A stretch of DNA of 64,000 nt from Pseudomonas entomophila L48 (GTDB taxonomy: Bacteria > Pseudomonadota > Gammaproteobacteria > Pseudomonadales > Pseudomonadaceae), in the NCBI RefSeq assembly GCF_000026105.1, contig NC_008027.1:5414501-5478500 (forward strand). Reading direction: 5' to 3'. Each line of letters opens with the position of its first letter. Within the stretch, counting starts at the first letter, position 1. The translations under genes were made by a program, and so were the position numbers. This document shows, piece by piece, positions 53,111-60,866 of the stretch. Below the pieces are notes generated by a model, which was given only the letters and a program-made list of their open reading frames with translations, ran no database searches and was not told the origin of the DNA.

Positions 53111-54742
53111 GTGAGCGAACTCATTCGCGTACCTGACATCGGCAGCGGTGAAGGTGAAATCATCGAGCTGTTCGTCAAGGTCGGTGACCGTATCGAAGCA
53201 GACCAGAGCCTGCTGACCCTGGAGTCCGACAAGGCCTCCATGGAAATCCCGGCCCCCAAGGCCGGCGTGGTCAAGGAGCTGAAGGTCAAGCTGGGCGACC
53301 GCCTGAAAGAAGGCGACGAGCTGCTGGTCCTGGAAGTCGAGGGCGCCGCTGCGGCGCCTGAGGCTCCGGCCGCTGCCGCCCCGGCTCCGGCTGCTGCCCC
53401 AGCACCGGCTGCCGAAGCGGCCCCTGCGCCTGCCGCAGCCCCGGCTGCCGCCAGCGTGCAAGACATCCACGTGCCGGATATCGGTTCGTCGGGCAAGGCC
53501 AAGATCATCGAAGTGCTGGTCAAGGTCGGCGACACCGTCGAAGCCGACCAGTCGCTGATCACCCTGGAGTCCGACAAGGCTTCCATGGAGATCCCGTCGC
53601 CTAGCGCCGGCGTGATCGAAGCCGTGCTGTGCAAGCTGGAAGACGAAGTGGGCACCGGTGACCTGATCTTCAAGATCAAGGCCGCTGGCGCCGCCCCTGC
53701 CGCAGCGCCGGCTCCGGCCGCTTCTGCTCCGGCTGCCGCTCCTGCCCAAGCCGCTGCGCCTGCCGCTGCTCCGGCGCCTGCTGCCGCCCCTGCTCCGGCC
53801 GCCACCGCGCCGGCAGCCGGCAGCAATGCCAAGGTTCATGCTGGCCCTGCCGTTCGTCAGCTGGCCCGTGAATTCGGCGTCGACCTGGGTGCCGTCGCGG
53901 CCACTGGCCCGCACGGTCGTATCCTCAAGGAAGACGTGCAGGTCTACGTCAAGGCCATGATGCAGAAGGCCAAGGAAGCCCCGGCCGCCGGTGCTACCGG
54001 TGGTGCTGGCATCCCGCCGATCCCGGCCGTGGACTTCAGCAAGTTCGGTGAAGTGGAAGAGGTCGCCCTGACCCGCCTGATGCAGGTCGGCGCCGCCAAC
54101 CTGCACCGCAGCTGGCTGAACGTGCCGCACGTCACCCAGTTCGACTCCGCCGACATCACCGAGCTGGAAGCCTTCCGCGTCGCGCAGAAAGCTGTCGCGG
54201 AGAAGGCCGGCGTCAAGCTGACCGTGCTGCCGCTGCTGCTCAAGGCCTGCGCCTTCCTGCTCAAGGAACTGCCGGACTTCAACAGCTCGCTGGCACCAAG
54301 CGGCAAGGCGATCATCCGCAAGAAGTACGTGCACATCGGCTTCGCCGTGGACACCCCGGATGGCCTGCTGGTCCCTGTGATCAAGAACGTCGACCAGAAG
54401 AGCCTGCTGCAACTGGCTGCCGAAGCCGCCGCGCTGGCCGAGAAAGCCCGCACCAAGAAGCTCTCGGCCGACGACATGCAGGGCGCCTGCTTCACCATCT
54501 CCAGCCTCGGCCACATTGGCGGCACCGGCTTCACGCCGATCGTCAACGCGCCTGAGGTGGCGATCCTGGGCGTATCGAAAGCGACCATGCAGCCGGTCTG
54601 GGATGGCAAGGCCTTCCAGCCGAAGCTGATGCTGCCGCTGTCGCTGTCCTACGATCACCGCGTGATCAACGGCGCCGCCGCCGCGCGCTTCACCAAGCGC
54701 CTGGGCGACGTGCTGGCGGATATCCGCACGATGCTGCTGTAA
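53111..54742 (+). CDS. aceF: Pyruvate dehydrogenase E2 (dihydrolipoyl acetyltransferase)
   Basis: The 543-residue protein has two lipoyl domains (lipoyl lysines K41 and K156 in ESDKASMEIP), Ala/Pro-rich linkers, a peripheral-subunit-binding domain (HAGPAVRQLAREFGVDLGAVAATGPHGRILKEDV) and the catalytic domain ending SLSYDHRVINGAAAARF. The usual Asp of HxxxDG is Asn here, as in the Azotobacter E2p structure, so this is normal for the group. It starts with GTG at 53111 behind GAGGAG. No lpd gene follows; two terminators do. Confidence 0.97.
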   Translation: MSELIRVPDIGSGEGEIIELFVKVGDRIEADQSLLTLESDKASMEIPAPKAGVVKELKVKLGDRLKEGDELLVLEVEGAAAAPEAPAAAAPAPAAAPAPAAEAAPAPAAAPAAASVQDIHVPDIGSSGKAKIIEVLVKVGDTVEADQSLITLESDKASMEIPSPSAGVIEAVLCKLEDEVGTGDLIFKIKAAGAAPAAAPAPAASAPAAAPAQAAAPAAAPAPAAAPAPAATAPAAGSNAKVHAGPAVRQLAREFGVDLGAVAATGPHGRILKEDVQVYVKAMMQKAKEAPAAGATGGAGIPPIPAVDFSKFGEVEEVALTRLMQVGAANLHRSWLNVPHVTQFDSADITELEAFRVAQKAVAEKAGVKLTVLPLLLKACAFLLKELPDFNSSLAPSGKAIIRKKYVHIGFAVDTPDGLLVPVIKNVDQKSLLQLAAEAAALAEKARTKKLSADDMQGACFTISSLGHIGGTGFTPIVNAPEVAILGVSKATMQPVWDGKAFQPKLMLPLSLSYDHRVINGAAAARFTKRLGDVLADIRTMLL

Positions 54743-54753
54743 ACCGCTGTTTT

Positions 54754-54777
54754 CCTGCCCCTCCCTCGAGGGGCAGG
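54754..54777 (+). terminator. Stem-loop after aceF
   Basis: A 10-bp stem CCTGCCCCTC/GAGGGGCAGG with a CCTC loop, 11 bases after the aceF stop. Only a short T stretch follows, so it may protect the 3' end while the next hairpin terminates. Confidence 0.6.
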
Positions 54778-54809
54778 TACCCTTTCGAGCTGCCACGCTC
54801 GTACCTCAA

Positions 54810-54837
54810 CCCCGTCACTTTGGCGGGGCTTTTTTTT
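54810..54837 (+). terminator. Rho-independent terminator of aceEF
   Basis: Stem CCCCG/CGGGG with partial further pairing (GTCA/TGGC), followed by eight T residues (54830-54837). Confidence 0.85.
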
Positions 54838-54858
54838 GCCTGAATGAACACCACCGCC

Positions 54859-54921
54859 CTGTAGGAGCCAGCCTTGCTGGCGAACCTCACACTTGTTCGC
54901 CAGCAAGGCTGGCTCCTACAG
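54859..54921. repeat. Paired inverted REP elements (CCAGCCTTGCTGGCGAA type)
   Basis: CTGTAGGAGCCAGCCTTGCT with its exact reverse complement flank a short spacer between the aceEF terminator and dipA. With the terminators it fills the 308-base gap; the last ~130 bases before 55051 should hold the dipA promoter. Confidence 0.8.
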
Positions 54922-55050
54922 ATTTCATGCAACCGGCCGACAACCTGTTCACAGCATCCCCCATGGCCGCTTGCCAGCCCATGGGACATGATGCAACCTT
55001 GCCCGATGCGCCGCTCTCCAGGCAGCGCCCCCTGTTCAAGCGAGTCTTCG

Positions 55051-57744
55051 ATGAAAAGCCAACCCGATGCCGCCAGCCGTGTGGCGGCCGAGGTCGTCAC
55101 GCAGCTCCCCGTGCCCTCGCGGCTCGGCATGCTGCGTTTCGAACGGCTCAACGAAGCCAGCTGGGCCATGCTCTACCTCGACCCCGCCTGCGACCGCCAG
55201 TTCGGCCTGCCAGCCGCCGAACTCTGCGCCCTGATCGGCTCGCCCTATGCCAGCCTCATGGAGCCGGAGGCACGCTACAAACTGCACGACGAGATCCAGC
55301 GGCAACTGGCCCTGCGCGGGCACTACCGGGTGCGCTACACCCTGCACGCCTGCCCGCAGGCGCTGCGCCTGCTGGAAGTGGGCGAGAGCTACAAGCAGCA
55401 CAACCGCCAACTGCTGCGCGGCTACCTGACGGTGATGGACGACCAGCAAGACGAGCTGGCGGAACTCGACACCGACGACCTCGAATCGCGCAACAACCGC
55501 CTGCAACTGGCCCTGCAACTGAACCAGCGCGCCCAGCAAGAGCAGCTCGAGCACCTGGAGCGGGTACGTGCCCAGCAGGACCTGATCCTACGCCTGGCCC
55601 GCCAGCGCTACAGCGTCGGCAACTCGCTGCTCGAGGCCGCCGAGCTGATCACCCGCAGCGCCTGCGAGATCTACAAGGTCGACTGCGCCAGCATCTGGTA
55701 CCTGAACGACCAGCGCTTGGAACCGATCAGCGCCTGGTACCGCAGCGAGCAGCAGCATCGCTTGCCGGAGGCGATCGACGCCAGCCGCTTCCCCGACTAC
55801 CTCGACGCCCTGCACGCCAGCCGCGCCATCGACGCCCACAACGCCAGCCATGACCCGCGCACCCGCGAAATGGCCGAGTCGCTGTACAGCACCGACGACA
55901 ACGCAATGCTCGACGCCAGCATCCGCATCGACGGCCAGGTGGTCGGCGTGCTGTGCCTGGAGCAGACCGGCCAGCCACGGGCCTGGCAGACCGACGAGAT
56001 TGCCTTCGCCGGCGAGCTGGCCGACCAGTTCGCCCAAGTCATCAACAACCACAACCGGCGCACCGCCGCCAGCGCCCTGCACCTGTTCCAGCGGGCCGTG
56101 GAACAGAGCGCCAGCGCCTTCCTGCTGGTCAACCGTGACGGTGTGGTGGAGTACGTCAACCCAAGCTTCACCGCGATCACCCAGTACAGCACCGAAGAAG
56201 TCCAGGGCCATCACCTGGGCGAGCTGCCGGCCCTGGAAAACCTGAGCGAACTGCTGTTCGACTCGCCCTCGAGCCTGGCCATGGGCAACAGCTGGCAGGG
56301 CGAGTTCAAGAGCCGGCGCAAGAACCTCGAGCCCTACTGGGGCCAGCTGTCGATCTCCAAGGTGTACGGCGACAACCGCGAGCTGACCCACTACATCGGC
56401 ATCTACGAAGACGTCACCCAGAGCAAGCTGGCCCAGCAGCGCATCGAGCGCCTGGCCTACACCGACAACCTGACCAACCTCGGCAACCGCCCGGCGTTCA
56501 TCCGCAACCTCGACGAGCGCTTCGCCCGCGACAGCAACACGCCGATCTGCCTGCTGCTGGTGGACATCGACAACTTCAAGCGGATCAACGACAGCCTCGG
56601 CCACCAGACCGGCGACAAGCTGCTGATCAGCCTGGCCCGGCGCCTGCGCAACAGCCTGAGCAGCGGCGGCAGCCTGGCGCGCTTCGCCAGCAACGAGTTC
56701 GCCGTGCTGCTCGACGACACCAGCCTGGAAGACGGCCAGGGCGTCGCCCAGCAACTGCTGCGCACCCTCGACAAGCCCATGTTCGTCGACAACCAGTTGA
56801 TCAACGTCACCGCCTCCGTGGGCCTGGCCTGCGCGCCGCTGCACGGCAGCGACCCGGCCACCCTGATGAAGAACGCGGGCCTGGCCCTGCACAAGGCCAA
56901 GGCCAACGGCAAGCACCAGGTGCAGGTGTTCACCGAAGTGCTCAACGCCGAGGCCAGCTACAAGCTGTTCGTCGAGAACAACCTGCGCCGCGCCCTGACC
57001 CAGAATGAGCTGGAAGTGTTCTACCAACCGAAACTGTGCCTGCGCAGCGGTCGCCTGCTCGGGTTGGAGGCGCTGCTGCGCTGGAACCACCCCGAGCGCG
57101 GCATGATCCGCCCCGACCAGTTCATCAGCGTGGCCGAGGAAACCGGCCTGATCATCCCCATCGGCAAATGGGTGGTGCGCCAGGCCTGCCGCAAGAGCCA
57201 GGAGCTGCGCGGGGCCGGCATGGGCAACCTGCACGTAGCGATCAACCTGTCGCCCAAGCAGTTCTCCGACCCTGAACTGGTCGGCTCGATTGGCAGCATC
57301 CTCAAGGAAGAAGCCCTGCCGCCGCACCTGCTGGAGCTGGAACTGACCGAAGGCTTGCTGCTCGAAGCCACCGAGGACACCCACCGCCAGCTCGACGAGC
57401 TCAAGGCCCTGGGCCTGACGCTGGCGATGGACGACTTCGGCACCGGCTACTCGTCGCTGAGCTACCTGAAGAAATTCCCGATCGACATCATCAAGATCGA
57501 CCGCAGCTTCATCAACGAGATCCCCGACAACCAGGACGACATGGAGATCACCTCGGCGGTGGTGGCCATGGCCCACAACCTCAAGCTGAAGGTGGTGGCG
57601 GAAGGGATCGAAACCCCCGAGCAGTTGGCCTTCCTGCGCCGGCACCGTTGCGACGTCGGCCAAGGCTACCTGTTCGACCGGCCGATCCCCGGGCGCGAGC
57701 TGGCCGAGAAGCTGCGCCGCTATCCGCGCGGGCCGATGGACTGA
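55051..57744 (+). CDS. dipA: c-di-GMP phosphodiesterase DipA-like (GAF-PAS-GGDEF-EAL)
   Basis: The 897-residue cytoplasmic protein has a divergent N-terminal region and coiled coil (about 1-185), a GAF domain (about 190-345), a PAS domain (about 350-470), GGDEF (about 475-630) and EAL (about 640-890). The GGDEF active site is ASNEF (near residue 547), so it should not make c-di-GMP. The EAL domain keeps LEALLRW, INLSPKQF, ELTE, MDDFGTGYSSLSYL, IKIDRSF, VAEGIET and GQGYLF, so it should be an active phosphodiesterase. Architecture and the aceF-dipA-msrA order match PA5017 (DipA), needed for biofilm dispersion in P. aeruginosa. The start at 55051 has only a weak ribosome site. Confidence 0.9.
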   Translation: MKSQPDAASRVAAEVVTQLPVPSRLGMLRFERLNEASWAMLYLDPACDRQFGLPAAELCALIGSPYASLMEPEARYKLHDEIQRQLALRGHYRVRYTLHACPQALRLLEVGESYKQHNRQLLRGYLTVMDDQQDELAELDTDDLESRNNRLQLALQLNQRAQQEQLEHLERVRAQQDLILRLARQRYSVGNSLLEAAELITRSACEIYKVDCASIWYLNDQRLEPISAWYRSEQQHRLPEAIDASRFPDYLDALHASRAIDAHNASHDPRTREMAESLYSTDDNAMLDASIRIDGQVVGVLCLEQTGQPRAWQTDEIAFAGELADQFAQVINNHNRRTAASALHLFQRAVEQSASAFLLVNRDGVVEYVNPSFTAITQYSTEEVQGHHLGELPALENLSELLFDSPSSLAMGNSWQGEFKSRRKNLEPYWGQLSISKVYGDNRELTHYIGIYEDVTQSKLAQQRIERLAYTDNLTNLGNRPAFIRNLDERFARDSNTPICLLLVDIDNFKRINDSLGHQTGDKLLISLARRLRNSLSSGGSLARFASNEFAVLLDDTSLEDGQGVAQQLLRTLDKPMFVDNQLINVTASVGLACAPLHGSDPATLMKNAGLALHKAKANGKHQVQVFTEVLNAEASYKLFVENNLRRALTQNELEVFYQPKLCLRSGRLLGLEALLRWNHPERGMIRPDQFISVAEETGLIIPIGKWVVRQACRKSQELRGAGMGNLHVAINLSPKQFSDPELVGSIGSILKEEALPPHLLELELTEGLLLEATEDTHRQLDELKALGLTLAMDDFGTGYSSLSYLKKFPIDIIKIDRSFINEIPDNQDDMEITSAVVAMAHNLKLKVVAEGIETPEQLAFLRRHRCDVGQGYLFDRPIPGRELAEKLRRYPRGPMD

Positions 57745-57781
57745 CAGCGGCATAAAGCTCGGGCACTATAGAGACCATTCG

Positions 57782-57839
57782 GGCCCGTTCGCCGGCAAGC
57801 CGGCTCCTACGTAGGAGCCGGCTTGCCGGCGAACGGGCC
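57782..57839. repeat. 58-bp perfect palindrome formed by two abutted REPs
   Basis: GCCGGCAAGCCGGCTCCTAC meets GTAGGAGCCGGCTTGCCGGC with no spacer. Including the flanking GGCCCGTTC/GAACGGGCC arms, 29 bp on each side are exactly complementary. All other REP pairs in this window have a spacer. It lies between dipA and msrA. Confidence 0.92.
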
Positions 57840-57875
57840 AACCCCCATCCCACTGGAAAACACAGAGGAACGGTC

Positions 57876-58544
57876 ATGGTCCTGCGTTCGGAAATCCTGG
57901 TGAACAAAAACGTCCTGCCCACCGCGGAACAGGCCCTGCCTGGCCGCGAAACCCCGATGGCCCTGCCCGAGTTCCACTACGTGTTCGAAGGCACCCCACT
58001 GCTCGGCCCGTTCTTCGAAGGCGACATCGACTTCGCCATCTTCGCCCTGGGTTGCTTCTGGGGCGCCGAGCGCCGCTTCTGGCAGCGCGAGGGTGTGGTC
58101 AGCACCGTGGTTGGCTACGCCGGCGGCTTCACTCCCAACCCCACCTACGAAGAAGTCTGCTCGGGCCTGACCGGCCACACCGAAGTGGTGCTGGTGGTGT
58201 TCGACAAGAACAAGGTCAGCTACCACGACCTGCTAACGATGTTCTGGGAGCTGCACAACCCCACCCAGGGCATGCGCCAAGGCAACGATGTCGGCACCCA
58301 GTACCGCTCGGCGATCTACTGCACCTCGCCGCAACAGCTCGAGGAAGCCAAGACCAGCCGCGACGCCTTCCAGGCCGAGCTGAGTAAAGCCGGCTTCGGC
58401 GAGATCACCACCGAGATCGCCCAGGCACCGACCGTGTACTTCGCCGAGGCCTACCACCAGCAGTACCTGGCCAAGAACCCGGACGGTTACTGCGGCATCG
58501 GTGGCACCGGTGTGTGCCTGCCGCCCAGCCTGCAAGGTAACTGA
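57876..58544 (+). CDS. msrA: Peptide methionine-(S)-sulfoxide reductase
   Basis: MsrA repairs oxidised methionine. The 222-residue protein has the catalytic Cys in [14 protein letters not shown], then [26 protein letters not shown] and [16 protein letters not shown] with the resolving cysteines near the C-terminus, typical of the long MsrA subgroup. It is followed after 3 bases by a GST gene, probably one transcript linked to oxidative stress. Confidence 0.96.
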   Translation: MVLRSEILVNKNVLPTAEQALPGRETPMALPEFHYVFEGTPLLGPFFEGDIDFAIFALGCFWGAERRFWQREGVVSTVVGYAGGFTPNPTYEEVCSGLTGHTEVVLVVFDKNKVSYHDLLTMFWELHNPTQGMRQGNDVGTQYRSAIYCTSPQQLEEAKTSRDAFQAELSKAGFGEITTEIAQAPTVYFAEAYHQQYLAKNPDGYCGIGGTGVCLPPSLQGN

Positions 58545-58547
58545 GCC

Positions 58548-59162
58548 ATGATCCTGTTCCATTCGCCGCTGTCGCCGTTCGTGCGCAAGGTGATGGTGGT
58601 GCTGCACGAGACCGAGCAGCTCGACCGCGTCACCGTGCAAGGCGTCAACATCAGCCCGGTGAGCGGCGACGACCAGCTCAACCAGGGCAACCCGATCGGC
58701 AAGATCCCGGCCCTGCGCCTGGACGACGGCAGCGTGCTGCACGATAGCCGGGTGATCTGCGAGTACCTCGACAGCCAGCACGTCGGCAACCCGCTGATCC
58801 CCCGCGAGGGTTCGGTGCGCTGGCGCCGGCTGACGTTGGCCTCGCAGGCCGATGCGATCATGGATGCGGCGGTGGCTTCGCGCTACGAAACCTTCTTGCG
58901 CCCGGCGGACAAGCAGTGGGACGGCTGGGTCCAGGCGCAAGCCGAGAAGATCCGTCGCAGCCTGATGAACCTGGAGCAGGTCCATCTTGCCGAACTGGCT
59001 TCGGGGTTCGATATCGCGGCGATTGGCGTGGCGTGTGCGCTCGGGTACCTGGACCTGCGCCAGCCCGACTTCGGCTGGCGCGAGCGTCAACCGGGGCTGG
59101 CAGCGTGGTATGCCGAGGTGAGTCAGCGCCCGTCGATGGTGGCCACAGCCCCATCGCCCTGA
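58548..59162 (+). CDS. Glutathione S-transferase family protein
   Basis: The 204-residue protein has a thioredoxin-like N-terminal domain (MILFHSPLSPFVRKVMVVLHE, GKIPALRLDDGSVLHDSRVICEYLD with the cis-Pro and the Asp-Ser glutathione site) and a helical C-terminal domain ending DLRQPDFGWRERQPGLAAWYAEVSQRPSM. The N-terminal SPLSPFVRK pattern is that of bacterial YibF-like GSTs. Substrate unknown. It is 3 bases from msrA. Confidence 0.9.
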   Translation: MILFHSPLSPFVRKVMVVLHETEQLDRVTVQGVNISPVSGDDQLNQGNPIGKIPALRLDDGSVLHDSRVICEYLDSQHVGNPLIPREGSVRWRRLTLASQADAIMDAAVASRYETFLRPADKQWDGWVQAQAEKIRRSLMNLEQVHLAELASGFDIAAIGVACALGYLDLRQPDFGWRERQPGLAAWYAEVSQRPSMVATAPSP

Positions 59163-59175
59163 ACGACACCACCGT

Positions 59176-59265
59176 CCTGTAGGAGCCAGCCTTGCTGGCG
59201 AAGGGGCCCCTGAGATCCCCAGGCAAGGCTGCGCCTTGCATCGCCAGCAAGGCTGGCTCCTACAG
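59176..59265. repeat. Inverted REP pair with a third partial arm
   Basis: CCTGTAGGAGCCAGCCTTGC (then TGGCGAA) on the left and TCGCCAGCAAGGCTGGCTCC (then TACAG) on the right. The ~40-base spacer contains a further partial copy (GGCAAGGCTGCGCCTTGC), suggesting repeated insertion or decay. Confidence 0.72.
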
Positions 59266-59322
59266 TGGCGAACAGTTGGCCGATTCGAGCGGCCAACCAC
59301 CGCCCGATATCCTTGTCCTCCC

Positions 59323-60651
59323 TCATATCCCTCTCCCCACCCGCGACCAGTCCAGCCGACGGGTCAGCACCATGAACACACCCAGCAGCCCGAAGCACAG
59401 CAGCGAGCCCATCAGCAACGCATAGTCCTCGGCACTGAGCAGTCCGTAGAGCATCGCGTACAACGCCGCCAGCCCCGCCGCGAAGCCAACCCCGCGCCCC
59501 AGGCTGCGCAATACGTGCACCAGGTAGAAGCCGATCAGCAGCACGCAACCCGACGCCGACAGCCCATAGGCCAGGCCGAAGCCCAGGTGCTCCGACAGCG
59601 ACAACAGCAGCAGGTAGAAGAACGCCAGGGCCACGCCCACCAGGATGTACTGCACCGGGTGCACGCTGAGGTTCTTCAGTACCTCGAACAGGAAGAAGCC
59701 GGCAAAGGTCAGGGCGATGAACAGCAGCGCATACTTGATCGCCCGCTCGCTCTTGAGGTACTGGTCCACCGGGTCGACGAAGCTGACGCCGAAGGCACGC
59801 TCGTTGAAGTCGCCGCACTTGCCGACGGTTGCGCAAAGGCGCACGACCTCTTCCAGGTTGGTGGCGAAGAACGACGTCTGCCAGTGGGCGCTGAAGCCCT
59901 TTTCATCGATGGCGCGGCGGCTAGGCAGGTAGCTGCCGACGAAGCTCGGGTGCGGCCAGTTGGCGCGCATGTCCACGGTGGTGCTGCGACCAACCGGCAG
60001 CACCGCCAGCTGGCTGGTGCCCAGCAGGGCCAGGTCGAAGGCGTAGTCGAACTCGCGGGCCTTCTGGTCACTGAACTGCGGCAGCGGCACGTGCACGCCA
60101 CCGGACAACCAGTCGACTCCGCTGCCAGCCTCGAACGGCAGGCGCTGGTCATCCAGGGTCAGTTCCAGGCTGTTCTCGATGCCGCGAATGTCGCTGATGC
60201 CGACCATCAGGAACGGCTTGTCGAAACGGTAGTCGTCGTAGTCCTTCTCGATGCCCCAGCGCTCGGGCAGCTTGAAGCGGCCACTGATCTGGCTCTTGGC
60301 GTGGAACAGGCGCGCCTGGTAGATGCCGCGGGCGCGCAGCTCGGTATCGACGCCCACGTCCATCGCGAAGGTTTCCGGCAGGAAGTAGAGATTGCCGTGC
60401 ATCGTGGTGGTCTCCTGGACGCTCGTGCCGTCCTTGTTGATCCAGCGCCGCTCGTACTTGCGGTAGGGCACTACCAGCAGCGGCCCACTGACCACCTGGC
60501 CGAAGCTCGAACTGGCGGCGATCTCGTCGAGCACGTTGTTGCGCAGTTGCTGCCGTTCGTCGATCAGGCCGCCGATCATCAGCAGGGGAATAAGCAGCAG
60601 CAGGATCAAGGTGCCGATCAGGCCGAGCTTGAAACCTAGGGTCTTGTTCAT
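59323..60651 (-). CDS. creD: Inner-membrane protein CreD
   Basis: The 442-residue protein has one N-terminal helix (about 5-25, LGLIGTLILLLLIPLLMIGGLI), a large periplasmic region (including RRWINKDGTSVQETTTMHGNLYFLPE and NWPHPSFVGSYLPSRR) and five to six C-terminal helices, as in E. coli CreD. It is induced by CreBC and linked to colicin E2 tolerance and beta-lactam/cell-wall stress. GGAG lies 8 bases before the ATG at 60651. It is separated from creC by 215 bases that hold a REP unit and a cre-tag-like repeat, so it likely has its own promoter. Confidence 0.94.
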   Translation of the reverse strand: MNKTLGFKLGLIGTLILLLLIPLLMIGGLIDERQQLRNNVLDEIAASSSFGQVVSGPLLVVPYRKYERRWINKDGTSVQETTTMHGNLYFLPETFAMDVGVDTELRARGIYQARLFHAKSQISGRFKLPERWGIEKDYDDYRFDKPFLMVGISDIRGIENSLELTLDDQRLPFEAGSGVDWLSGGVHVPLPQFSDQKAREFDYAFDLALLGTSQLAVLPVGRSTTVDMRANWPHPSFVGSYLPSRRAIDEKGFSAHWQTSFFATNLEEVVRLCATVGKCGDFNERAFGVSFVDPVDQYLKSERAIKYALLFIALTFAGFFLFEVLKNLSVHPVQYILVGVALAFFYLLLLSLSEHLGFGLAYGLSASGCVLLIGFYLVHVLRSLGRGVGFAAGLAALYAMLYGLLSAEDYALLMGSLLCFGLLGVFMVLTRRLDWSRVGRGI

Positions 60652-60715
60652 GGGGAGGGCTCCGTTTGCGATGGGGGCAGTGTCTGCCCGCCGCGTGGAG
60701 CCCTCAGGGAGGGAA

Positions 60716-60737
60716 TGTGGAGATTGTGTGGAGATTG
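60716..60737 (-). promoter_or_regulatory. Cre-tag-like CreB site upstream of creD
   Basis: An 11-bp sequence occurs twice in perfect tandem (CAATCTCCACA on the minus strand). It gives TCCAC-N6-TCCAC, which matches the CreB cre-tag TTCAC-N6-TTCAC at 4 of 5 positions in each half with the exact 6-base gap. It lies 65-86 bases upstream of the creD start. Confidence 0.72.
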
Positions 60738-60765
60738 GCCACGGTCTGCCACACAACATCGCCGC

Positions 60766-60852
60766 CTGTAGGAGCGGCTTCAGCCGCGATGCAGACGACG
60801 CGATGTCTGGCACCCGCTTTGCGGGTGATCGCGGCTAAAGCCGCTCCTACAG
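60766..60852. repeat. BIME-like unit with a conserved spacer (copy 3 of 3)
   Basis: CCTGTAGGAGCGGCTTCAGC on the left, the same spacer hairpin CACCCGC-TTT-GCGGGTG, and GCGGCTAAAGCCGCTCCTAC on the right, between creC and creD. Confidence 0.85.
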
Positions 60853-60866
60853 AGATATACGTCGAT

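Noticed and set aside
54658..54690. HxxxNG instead of HxxxDG in the AceF catalytic domain as a mutation
   Set aside because: Azotobacter and Pseudomonas E2p normally carry Asn here, so it is not a defect.
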